64,000 nucleotides of DNA, taken from DASQGA01 sp963722715 (lineage in GTDB: Bacteria; Actinomycetota; Thermoleophilia; Gaiellales; Gaiellaceae). The stretch lies in the NCBI GenBank assembly GCA_963722715.1, contig CAVROA010000015.1, forward strand, positions 1 through 64,000, in the 5' to 3' direction. Below, piece after piece: positions 52,304 to 59,781 of the stretch. Position 1 is the stretch's first letter, and the number at the start of each line of letters is the position of its first letter. Below the pieces are notes generated by a model. The model did no database searches. It was not told the origin of the DNA and saw only the letters and a program-made list of their open reading frames with translations. Made by a program: the position numbers and the translations under genes.

Positions 52304-53508
52304 GTCCTCGCTTTCTGGGCCGCGGCCCGGCCCGCGCGGCGGCCGAAGACGCAGCATTCGAGGAGGGAGTTGCCCATCATTCGGTTCCGGCCGTGCGTGC
52401 CGCCGGCGATCTCGCCACAGGCGTAGAGGCCGTCGACCGTCGTCTCGCCGTGCTCGTCGATCACGAGCCCGCCGTTCTGGTAGTGGAGGACGGGGTACGT
52501 GAGGATCCGCTCGGCGAGAGGGTCGATCCCCGCCGACCTGTAGCGGCGCAGCATGTAAGGAAGCGAGACCTCGGCGTCGTCTTCGGCGATCCTCGCCGTG
52601 TCGAGCCAGACCGCGGGCTGCCCATCCGGCGTCTCGACGCCCTTGCCCTTGCCCACTTCATCGAAGATCGCCTGCGAGACCTCGTCGCGCGGCCCGAGGG
52701 AGTCCGTGAACTCCTCGCCGTCGACGTTCAGGAGGACTGCGCCGTAGGCGCGCGTGGTCTCGGGGATCGAGTAGCCCTGCATGTTCTCAGGCCAGACGCC
52801 TCCGTTCGGGTGGTACTGCAGCGCGTCCAGGTCGCGGGTCTCCGCGCCCAGCTCGACGGCCAGTCTCGTCACCTCGCCGGTCGCTCCCGGATGGTTGGTC
52901 GAGACCTCTCCGCGCTCCTCCGCCTCGCGGTAGCAGCGGCCCCCGGCCGAGAGGACGACCGTGGCCGCCTCGAACTCGACTTCCTCCCCGTCCTTGCGGC
53001 GGCAGGTCGCCACCCAGCCGGCCGCGCCCTGCCTGAGTCCCACGAGCGGGTGATGTGAAAGAGCCGTGCCGCTCGAGGCCTCGAAGGCCTCTCGAAGGGC
53101 GCTCGTGATCGCAAGTCCGGTCCGGTCGCCAACCTGGAGTAGGCGAGCGCGGCTCGCTCCGCCGCAGCGCGCGAGACGGTAGCCGCCGTTCTGGCGCGTG
53201 AACTCGACGCCGTTCTCCTCGAGCCAGTGGATCGTGTCCGGCGCCTCGGTCGTCAGGACGCGGACCAGGTTGCGGTCGGCGGTCTCGTGCGAGCTCCGCC
53301 AGACGTCTTCCGCGTGGAGGTCGGGCGAGTCGTCGTCGCCGAAAGCTGCCTGGATGCCTCCCTGGGCCTTCGCCGAATTGCAGGACTGGAGAGCGCCTTT
53401 GGTCGTCAGGGCGACGCGGGCACCGGCCCGTTCGGCCGCGACGGCGGCCGCTAGCCCGGAGGCACCGCTCCCGATGACGAGCACGTCGAAATGAGCGGTG
53501 GCGGCCAC
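52300..53508 (-). CDS. Short FrdA/SdhA/NadB-type flavoprotein
   Basis: The 402-residue FAD protein has DVLVIGSGASGLAAAVAAER (dinucleotide fold, residues ~9-28), SKAQGGIQAAFGDDDSPDLH, LQYHPNGGVWPENM, and HYQNGGLVIDEHGETTVDGL followed by NRMMGNSLLECCVFG. Active-site Arg and His positions of fumarate reductases are kept. It ends ~120-190 residues before typical NadB or SdhA, so the helical C-terminal domain is absent; no iron-sulfur subunit lies beside it. GTG start. It heads the operon whose promoter is at 53535-53563. Confidence 0.87.
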   Translation of the reverse strand: MAATAHFDVLVIGSGASGLAAAVAAERAGARVALTTKGALQSCNSAKAQGGIQAAFGDDDSPDLHAEDVWRSSHETADRNLVRVLTTEAPDTIHWLEENGVEFTRQNGGYRLARCGGASRARLLQVGDRTGLAITSALREAFEASSGTALSHHPLVGLRQGAAGWVATCRRKDGEEVEFEAATVVLSAGGRCYREAEERGEVSTNHPGATGEVTRLAVELGAETRDLDALQYHPNGGVWPENMQGYSIPETTRAYGAVLLNVDGEEFTDSLGPRDEVSQAIFDEVGKGKGVETPDGQPAVWLDTARIAEDDAEVSLPYMLRRYRSAGIDPLAERILTYPVLHYQNGGLVIDEHGETTVDGLYACGEIAGGTHGRNRMMGNSLLECCVFGRRAGRAAAQKART

Positions 53509-53523
53509 GGACGGATCCTACCA

Positions 53524-53563
53524 GCAAATCGCTAATCACAATCATATGATTTGCTTATGTCAA
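53524..53563 (-). promoter_or_regulatory. Promoter with internal palindromic operator for the comA operon
   Basis: On the minus strand TTGACA (53558-53563) and TGTGAT (53535-53540) are 17 bp apart, about 27 bp before the GTG start. The spacer carries AATCATATGATT (53540-53551), a perfect palindrome, within a longer GCAAATC/GATTTGC inverted repeat (53524-53530, 53548-53554). A repressor bound here would cover both boxes. The region is strikingly A/T-rich. Confidence 0.65.
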
Positions 53564-53621
53564 TGGAGCGCCCGGCCGCGCCGCTCTCAAGCGGGCTCGG
53601 AGAGCTGTCGATAGCTGCCGG

Positions 53622-53969
53622 GTGACGCTTAAAGGCCTCGGAATCGTCTCGCTTCTGATCACGCTCGCGATCGGCGGCTACCTCTATGCCCAGCAGGCGA
53701 AGACGGTCGGTCCGACCTCCGAGGTCGCCACGCGGGCGGAGGCCCAGGCCGGCGCCGGCGTGGCCGCTACGAACTTCCAGGCTGCCGCGCCGGTCCTGCA
53801 GGACTGGCTGGCGGAGCACGGCACCTACGCCGGAGTGACGCTACCGCCTGGCTACGGAGTCACGGTCGCCCGCGCCGACGCCGTTTCCTTCTGCCTCCAG
53901 GCCGGCACCGGCGTCGCCATCCTGCACCAGGTCGGACCCACCGGGCCAGTCCTGCCCGGCGCCTGCTAG
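53622..53969 (+). CDS. Small membrane-anchored protein, prepilin-like
   Basis: The 115-residue protein has an N-terminal hydrophobic segment GLGIVSLLITLAIGGYLYAQ (residues ~5-24) and a short extracytoplasmic domain with two Cys (FCLQAG and the C-terminal GAC). The layout recalls type IV pilin-like proteins but no prepilin cleavage motif is certain. GTG start. Its 3' end overlaps the MFS open frame by about 129 bp on the opposite strand. Confidence 0.55.
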   Translation: MTLKGLGIVSLLITLAIGGYLYAQQAKTVGPTSEVATRAEAQAGAGVAATNFQAAAPVLQDWLAEHGTYAGVTLPPGYGVTVARADAVSFCLQAGTGVAILHQVGPTGPVLPGAC

Positions 53970-55214
53970 CTCGGCCCGCTCCCCGTCGCGGAGACCCGGC
54001 AGGAGGTAGAGGAAGCCGACGATGATGACTGCCGAGAGCGCGCCCGCTCCCACCAGCGTCTCCCTCGCTCCGACCGCGTCCGCGATCGGACCCGTGAGTG
54101 CCAGCGAGACGGGGATCAGCCCGATCGACACCATCCAGTCGAGCGACGTGACGCGGCCGAGGAGCTCGCGCGGGACGCGGAGCTGCATGAGCGTCATCCA
54201 GACGACCATGCCGGCGGTCGCGACCGCCCCGGAGAAGAACGCGGCGGCCATCGCCTGCCAGAGCGCCGTCGCCAGCCCGTACACCATCACCGCGCCGGAG
54301 CTCGCGGTCCAGCAGAGGTACATGAACGTGATGTGACGCCGCGGAATCCTCCGGTGCCCCATGACAATGGCAGCGAGGACTGCCCCGAGGCCGCCCGCGG
54401 CGAAGACGAGGCCGAGATCGCCCGCGCTCCCGCCCAGCTCGTTCTTCACGATGTAGGGGACGAGCACCTCCCAGGGGCCCCAGAAGGCGAGGAGCGACAC
54501 TGCCGCCGCGAGCAAAGTTCCCCAGAGCCACTTCTCGGAGCGCACGAAGCGGAAGCCCTCCGCGACCTCGCGCAACACGTTCCGGTTCTCCCGGGTCGGG
54601 AGCGGCCTCGCGGCGATGCCGAGGATGCAGAGCGCCGAGACGGCGAACGTGCCCGCGTCCAGCAGGAAGGCGCCGCCGGTCCCGATCGTGGCAATCGCGA
54701 GGCCACCGACGGCGGGGCCGACGAACTGCGAGGCGAGGGGGCGAACGACCATGTCGATCGAGTTCGCCTGCACGAGCAGGCTCCGGGGGACGATGTCCGG
54801 CACGAGCGCGCCGAAGGCCGGGGCAAAGAGCGCCTCGCCGGCTCCGTAGACGGCCACGAGCGGGAGCAGGAGCCCCAGCGACAGCTCGTCCGTGACGGCC
54901 AGGACTCCGATCGCTCCGATCGCTGAGCCGCGCACGAGGTCCGAGAGGATCATGATGCGCCGGCGGTCGAAGCGGTCGCTGACGACTCCGCCGACCAGGA
55001 GGAAGAGGAAGAGCGGCAGGGTCCAGGCGATGCCCACGACCGCGAGCGCCGTCGGAGCGTTCGAAAGCTCGTAGACCTGCCACGCAATCGTTACGAAGTA
55101 GATGCCGTCTCCGAGCAGCGAAACCGTCATCCCGGCCCAGAGCAGGGCGAAGTCCCTGATCGCCAGGGGCCGGAGCATGCCGAGCGCGAAGCGGGAGGTC
55201 TCGCGCGTGCTCAT
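53841..55214 (-). CDS. MFS transporter (macrolide-efflux-like)
   Basis: The 457-residue membrane protein has about 12 helices and begins LRPLAIRDFALLWAGMTVSL, with GGVVSDRFDRRRIMILSDL (the MFS loop 2-3 signature). This is the MFS_3/EntS-type efflux subfamily. The ATG overlaps the rsgA stop. Its last ~40 residues (after LYLLPGLRDGERAELAGAG) are low-complexity and run through the opposite-strand gene, so the true C-terminus may be nearer 53970. Confidence 0.83.
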   Translation of the reverse strand: MSTRETSRFALGMLRPLAIRDFALLWAGMTVSLLGDGIYFVTIAWQVYELSNAPTALAVVGIAWTLPLFLFLLVGGVVSDRFDRRRIMILSDLVRGSAIGAIGVLAVTDELSLGLLLPLVAVYGAGEALFAPAFGALVPDIVPRSLLVQANSIDMVVRPLASQFVGPAVGGLAIATIGTGGAFLLDAGTFAVSALCILGIAARPLPTRENRNVLREVAEGFRFVRSEKWLWGTLLAAAVSLLAFWGPWEVLVPYIVKNELGGSAGDLGLVFAAGGLGAVLAAIVMGHRRIPRRHITFMYLCWTASSGAVMVYGLATALWQAMAAAFFSGAVATAGMVVWMTLMQLRVPRELLGRVTSLDWMVSIGLIPVSLALTGPIADAVGARETLVGAGALSAVIIVGFLYLLPGLRDGERAELAGAGQDWPGGSDLVQDGDAGAGLEAEGNGVGAGDRDSVARR

Positions 55215-56296
55215 TCCGTCCACGGCCCGTCCGAAGGCTTTCTGAAGCTCCGTGCCAGACGGCGCCACTTGCGACGCTCCTCGGCGGAGGCCCGCGCGTC
55301 CTGCTTCCGGGCGTGGAACTGCTGCTCGTTCCCGAGCTTTCGGTAGCTCGCGAGCCGCTCTGGGTCGAGCGTTCCGCTCTCGACGGCTGCGAGCACGGCA
55401 CAGCCCGGCTCGTTCTCGTGCGCGCAGTCGTTGAAGCGACACTCCGCTGCGAGTTCCGTGATGTCGCTGAAAGCCGAGGCTGTGCCCTCGCCGTCGCCCC
55501 AGAGACCGAGCTCCCGGAGTCCCGGCGTGTCGACGACGAGCCCTCCGCCGGGCAGGACGAAGAGCTCGCGGTGCGTCGTCGTGTGGCGACCCTTGCCGTC
55601 GGATCGCACCTCCCTCGTCTCCTGCTCTTCGCTCCCGAGCAGGCGGTTGACGAGGGTCGACTTCCCGGCCCCGGACGGCCCCAGGAACGCCCCGGTGCGG
55701 TCGCCGGCGAGGTACGCGCGGATCTCCTCCACTCCTTCGCCGGTGACAGTGCTGACCGCGTGCACGGGGACTCCGGCCGCAACCGACTCGGCTTCCGCCA
55801 CCGCGCCCGCCACCTGCGCGGCGAGGTCGGCCTTCGTAAGGACGACGACCGGCTGGGCGCCGCTGTCCCAGGCCGCGGCCAGGAACCGCTCCAGCCGGCG
55901 GAGGTTCGGCTCCCCGTCGAGCCCGGCGACGACGAAGAGGATGTCGACGTTGGCGGCGAGCACCTGCTCCACGGTGGCCCGGCCGGCCGCCTTGCGGGTG
56001 ACCGCCGTCCTCCGTTCGAGCACGGCCTGAATGGTCACGGTTCCCGTTCCCGGCTCGAGCGCGACCCAGTCGCCCACGACCGGGTGACCGGCGGCGCCGG
56101 TCTCGCGCCAGAGCCGCCCGGCGGCCTCGGCGCGAACTTCGCCTTCGACGGTCGCGACGAGGTGGACGCCGCGGAGCTGCGTGCTGACGCGCCCGGCTAC
56201 GAGGCCGGCCGCTGCCTGAGGCGCGAATTCCACCTCGCGATCGTCGTCCCAGCCGAGCCGGGCCAGGTCGAAAAGAGCGTCTGTTCCAGAGTTCAA
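55211..56296 (-). CDS. rsgA: Ribosome small subunit-dependent GTPase A
   Basis: Assists late 30S subunit maturation. The 361-residue circularly permuted GTPase has an OB-like N-terminus, VVLTKADL (G4), FLGPSGAGKSTLVNRLLG (P-loop), VVDTPGLRELGLWG (G3), and the C-terminal zinc site CRFNDCAHENEPGC. Coupled with the MFS gene by an ATGA overlap. Confidence 0.93.
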   Translation of the reverse strand: MNSGTDALFDLARLGWDDDREVEFAPQAAAGLVAGRVSTQLRGVHLVATVEGEVRAEAAGRLWRETGAAGHPVVGDWVALEPGTGTVTIQAVLERRTAVTRKAAGRATVEQVLAANVDILFVVAGLDGEPNLRRLERFLAAAWDSGAQPVVVLTKADLAAQVAGAVAEAESVAAGVPVHAVSTVTGEGVEEIRAYLAGDRTGAFLGPSGAGKSTLVNRLLGSEEQETREVRSDGKGRHTTTHRELFVLPGGGLVVDTPGLRELGLWGDGEGTASAFSDITELAAECRFNDCAHENEPGCAVLAAVESGTLDPERLASYRKLGNEQQFHARKQDARASAEERRKWRRLARSFRKPSDGPWTE

Positions 56297-56480
56297 GCGG
56301 GTCTCCTTGGGTTCGCAGGTCGTGATTCGACGCGGCCTGCGCAGCCCTGGCGGATCGGATGAAGGAAGGAGCCGCTAGGCGAGCATGCGGAGGCCGCTAC
56401 TTGGTTGACACGCGTCAGCGTCCATCTGTTCGGCCTCCTCTCGTCGTGCTGGTGTCGTTCGTTCCGTACGTATTCAGCCT

Positions 56481-56500
56481 AGCGGACGGCCCGGTCCGCT
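56481..56500 (-). terminator. Hairpin after the 56502-57149 gene
   Basis: A 7-bp inverted repeat AGCGGAC/GTCCGCT with a 6-nt loop starts at the stop codon of the upstream minus-strand gene. No T-run. It separates that operon from rsgA. Confidence 0.45.
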
Positions 56501-56501
56501 G

Positions 56502-57149
56502 TCAGCCCCCGAGCCCCCCGAAGATGGCGAACGGGTTCTGCGGAGCCACTTCCCACGCCATCTGGCCCCCGGGCTCCACCTCGATACGGCTGCCGGCGGG
56601 CGTTTCGCTCCGGAGACGCTCCGCCAGCGCGCGGGCCTCGTCCTCGTTGACCGCGCCGACGAGAAGGAAGCTCGACCGTCGGACGACCGGGATGCCTTCC
56701 CGCTCGAGCCGCCCGGCCAGGCTCACGGTGTCTTCATGGGTCGGAAGCATGGCCCGTACCTCCCAAGCGGCATGCCCGGTCGCAGCCGACTCCGCGGCCT
56801 CGTCGGCCTGGAGCCGCTCGTGCTCTGCCTGCCACTCCTCCTCCGATTCGGGGAGCGGGACCGACGCATCCTCCCAGCGCTGCTCGACCGGATGCCACCG
56901 GGTCAGCGCTACATCCGCCTCGAAGCCGAGCTGCGCCAGCCGCTCCTGGACGAGAGCATTCACCTGGCGCGCCCGCTCCTCCGTGTCCGCGTAGAGGAAG
57001 ACGTTGCCTTCGTCCTGGCTGACGACGACCCGGTCGCCCACCCGAGCCCGGTGGGCGTCCTCGAGCTCGAGCTCCCGGAGGGAGTTCACGAGCCCTGGCG
57101 CGTTCCCCTCCTCGGCGAGCTCGACGGTGAGCCGCCAGTCGTCACTCAC
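56502..57149 (-). CDS. Hypothetical protein with two ferredoxin-like repeats
   Basis: I do not recognise a named family. The 215-residue protein looks like two ~75-residue alpha/beta repeats: WRLTVELAEEGNAPGLVNSL with DEGNVFLYADTEERARQVNA, then WEVRAMLPTHEDTVSLAGRL with SSFLLVGAVNEDEARALAER. A Glu/Trp-rich linker lies between. The end NPFAIFGGLGG is Gly/Phe-rich. GTG start in a GTGA overlap with the methyltransferase gene. Confidence 0.65.
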   Translation of the reverse strand: MSDDWRLTVELAEEGNAPGLVNSLRELELEDAHRARVGDRVVVSQDEGNVFLYADTEERARQVNALVQERLAQLGFEADVALTRWHPVEQRWEDASVPLPESEEEWQAEHERLQADEAAESAATGHAAWEVRAMLPTHEDTVSLAGRLEREGIPVVRRSSFLLVGAVNEDEARALAERLRSETPAGSRIEVEPGGQMAWEVAPQNPFAIFGGLGG

Positions 57150-57850
57150 TGCAGCCTCCGCAGAGCCTTGCGGCCGGCCGCCTGGAGCGGTGCCGGCAGC
57201 CGATCCTTGTCGAGGATCTTCCGGCTCAGCTCGACACCCTTCTTGACCGTGAGGGAATAACGGTTCCGGGCCCGGTCGACGGCCGTGTTCTCGGGCACTT
57301 TCGTGCCGAAGCTCGTCGAGCTGAAGACGAAGCGCGCGTTCTTGAACTGGCGCGACTTGAAGACCATCTCGTCCGCGACCCGCCTCGGCCCCTCGAACCA
57401 CGTCGTGTCGTGCATCGCGACGACACCTCCGTCGACCACCTTCGGCACCCAGTGGTCGAAGTCGTCCTTGACGAGGTCGTACTGGTGCGCGCCGTCGATG
57501 AAGAGAAGCTCGATCGGCTCGTCGAACTCCTGCCACGCATCTTGCGAACGCGACCGGATCGGCGTCACGAGCTCGGCGATGCCGGCCTTCTGAATGTTCT
57601 CCTGGAAGTCCGGAAACGTCCCGTCCGTGTGGCGGTCGATCGAGTAGATCTTGACCCCTTTCCCGGCCTTCGAGCCGAGGCCGAGGCAGGTGGTCGACTT
57701 GCCCCGCCACGAGCCGATCTCGACGATGACGCCGCGGCCGGTGCACTTTCGCGCCAGCGTGTAGAGGGTTTCGCCTTCCTCGTAGCTGAGCCAGCCGGGT
57801 AGGTCGTCGAGCCGCTTGCGAAGGTCTGCCAGTTCCATGCGAGCAGCCAT
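57146..57850 (-). CDS. Class I SAM-dependent methyltransferase (Methyltransf_24-like)
   Basis: The 234-residue protein has VIVEIGSWRGKSTTCLGLG (motif I, residues ~41-59), IYSIDRHTDGTFPDFQEN, ELLFIDGAHQYDLVKDDFDH and GGVVAMHDTTWFEGP. This is the subfamily often found with glycan or antibiotic genes. Two Met residues near the start (1 and 5) are possible. Confidence 0.85.
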   Translation of the reverse strand: MAARMELADLRKRLDDLPGWLSYEEGETLYTLARKCTGRGVIVEIGSWRGKSTTCLGLGSKAGKGVKIYSIDRHTDGTFPDFQENIQKAGIAELVTPIRSRSQDAWQEFDEPIELLFIDGAHQYDLVKDDFDHWVPKVVDGGVVAMHDTTWFEGPRRVADEMVFKSRQFKNARFVFSSTSFGTKVPENTAVDRARNRYSLTVKKGVELSRKILDKDRLPAPLQAAGRKALRRLQ

Positions 57851-57859
57851 TCTAGGAAT

Positions 57860-58834
57860 TCACCAGATCTCCCGAAGGAGCTCTGCGATCTGCTCCTGAC
57901 TGGCCGGGCGCGGATTCGCCTTCGCGCCCGGGCGCTCAATCGTGGCTGCCGCCACCTCGTCGAGCTCGGCCTCGGGGACGCCGAGGTCGCGGAGCTGCCG
58001 GAACCCGCCCAGCGCCGCGAGGTCCTCCACGCGAGCGACCGCAGACCCGCCTCCGACCGCCCCCGAAAAGCGCTCGATCTCTGCTGCCGCGACAGGCTCG
58101 TTGAAGCGGAGCGCCGCGGGAAGGCAGACGGCGTTGGCCGCGCCGTGCGCGATCCCGTAGCGGCCGCCGAGAGCCTGGGCCATCGCATGGCCGAGCCCGA
58201 GCCCGGCACCGGCGAGCGCCGCGCCTGCATGCATGGCCCCCTCGAGAAGCGCGCGCCTCGCCCTCCTGTCCTCAAAGTCAACAACGACGCTCGGCAGCGC
58301 ACTCGAGATGAGGCCCGCCCCGGCGAGCGCCTCCTCGTCCGCCTCGGCGTTTCGGCCCTCGACGTAGAGAGCCTCCGCGCAGTGCGCGAGGGCATTCATC
58401 GCCGTGCCGACGGTCTCGCCGATCGGGAGCGTCAGCGTGAGCTCCGGCTCGTAGACGATCGCCTCGACGCGTCCCCCGCCTCCGCCACCTTTGATTCCGC
58501 GCGCTTCGTCGCGGACGCCGAACCCGGGCGTCCACTCCGCGCCCGAGTACGTGGTCGGAACGGAGGCGACCGGCAGATCTCTCCGCACAGAGACAGCCTT
58601 CGCAGTGTCGATCGCACTGCCGCCCCCGACGGCGAGAAGCCCGTCCGCGTCCCGGGACGCTTCGACGGCCGCCGCGACGCTCTCGGCCGGGGCGTGGGAG
58701 CGAACGCCGTCGAAGACACCCTCGACGGGCAGGTCGAGTTTCGTCCAGCGCGGCGTCGTCACGAGGAGTGCGCGCCCGACGCCGAGCTCGTCGAGCACGC
58801 CTGGGAGCTCCTCGAGCCCCCAGCGAACGATCAA
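57860..58834 (-). CDS. Iron-containing alcohol dehydrogenase family (maleylacetate-reductase-like)
   Basis: The 324-residue protein has LLAVGGGSAIDTAKAVSV (NAD site), PTTYSGAEWTPGFGV, and the metal-ligand motifs MNALAHCAEALY, GLGHAMAQALGG and GIAHGAANAVCLPA. The PTTYSGAE motif and short length resemble maleylacetate reductases. The TTG start overlaps the LysR stop (TTGA), so the pair is an operon and LysR may control it. Confidence 0.85.
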   Translation of the reverse strand: MIVRWGLEELPGVLDELGVGRALLVTTPRWTKLDLPVEGVFDGVRSHAPAESVAAAVEASRDADGLLAVGGGSAIDTAKAVSVRRDLPVASVPTTYSGAEWTPGFGVRDEARGIKGGGGGGRVEAIVYEPELTLTLPIGETVGTAMNALAHCAEALYVEGRNAEADEEALAGAGLISSALPSVVVDFEDRRARRALLEGAMHAGAALAGAGLGLGHAMAQALGGRYGIAHGAANAVCLPAALRFNEPVAAAEIERFSGAVGGGSAVARVEDLAALGGFRQLRDLGVPEAELDEVAAATIERPGAKANPRPASQEQIAELLREIW

Positions 58835-59724
58835 TCGACGTGCTCCCGTGCGAACCCGAGGAAGGCTTCGGCCGCCCGCGTCAGAGCCCGCCCGCGCCCG
58901 CGGACGACGTAGATCTGCCGTGCCGGCTCAATGCCCTCGACTCGCGCCGTTCCGAGTGCGCCGGTCTCGAGCTCCCGTTCAACCGCGGTCCTCGAGATGA
59001 ACGTCACCCCGTAGCCCGCACCGACGGCGCTCTTCACGGACTCCTGGAGCCCGAGGACGAGCTTGGCGTCGAGGTCGCGGACTCGGAGACCCGCGTGCCG
59101 GAGCTCCTCGTCGACCACCTGGCGAACGCCTGCACCCTCCTGCATGACGACGAGGGTTTCCGAGCGAAGCTCGTCGAGTGTCATCTGACCGCCCGCGGAA
59201 GGATGCCCCGGCGGCACCGCGAGCACGATCTCGTCCAGCGAGAGTGGCTCGAAGTCGAGCGAGCGATGGCGTCCGTGTGCGCCGACGATGCCGAGCTCGA
59301 GCTCGCGAGCCGCCACCTGCTCCGTGACGGTGTGGGTGTCCGAGATCGAAAGGCTGACCCTCAGGTCGGGATGCTCGCTCTGGAACTCGCAGAGGAGCAG
59401 AGGGACGAGGTGCGCACCCGGTCCCGTGGAGGCACCGATCGCAAGCGTCCCGTGCAGCGTTCCGGTCTCGCCCTCGGCCAGGTCGTCGAGCATCTGCTGC
59501 TCGAGCTGCAGGAGCCTGCGGGCATGCCGGTAGAGGCTGATGCCTGCCTCCGTCGGCTCGACCCGGCGGCCGGAACGGTCGAGTAGGCGCTGACCCACGC
59601 GCTCCTCGAGGGAGCGAACCTGCAGACTGACGGCGGGCTGCGTGACGCCGAGGTGCTCGGCGGCCTGGGAGAAGCTCTTGCGATCGACAACCTCGCAGAA
59701 GGCTGAAAGCTGCCGCGTGTCCAT
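58831..59724 (-). CDS. LysR family transcriptional regulator
   Basis: The 297-residue protein has an N-terminal winged helix-turn-helix (FSQAAEHLGVTQPAVSLQVR, residues ~18-37) and a LysR substrate-binding domain. It most likely regulates the adjoining alcohol dehydrogenase gene. CATAAT 7 bp upstream of the ATG could be a -10 box of a leaderless transcript. Confidence 0.9.
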   Translation of the reverse strand: MDTRQLSAFCEVVDRKSFSQAAEHLGVTQPAVSLQVRSLEERVGQRLLDRSGRRVEPTEAGISLYRHARRLLQLEQQMLDDLAEGETGTLHGTLAIGASTGPGAHLVPLLLCEFQSEHPDLRVSLSISDTHTVTEQVAARELELGIVGAHGRHRSLDFEPLSLDEIVLAVPPGHPSAGGQMTLDELRSETLVVMQEGAGVRQVVDEELRHAGLRVRDLDAKLVLGLQESVKSAVGAGYGVTFISRTAVERELETGALGTARVEGIEPARQIYVVRGRGRALTRAAEAFLGFAREHVD

Positions 59725-59781
59725 AAGGATTGATTATGCCTGGACGACGCGTTTACGAGGCGTCCCGGAGACGGGGCGGGC

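Noticed and set aside
50823..53508. Ordinary TCA-cycle succinate dehydrogenase/fumarase set
   Set aside because: Not excluded, but the flavoprotein is too short, no SdhB/C/D is present, and interleaving with comA, cysH and cysC argues for a special role.
58831..59724. LysR protein as a CysB-like regulator of the sulfur operon
   Set aside because: It is coupled to an alcohol dehydrogenase gene and nothing in the sequence links it to the sulfur operon palindrome 5 kb away.
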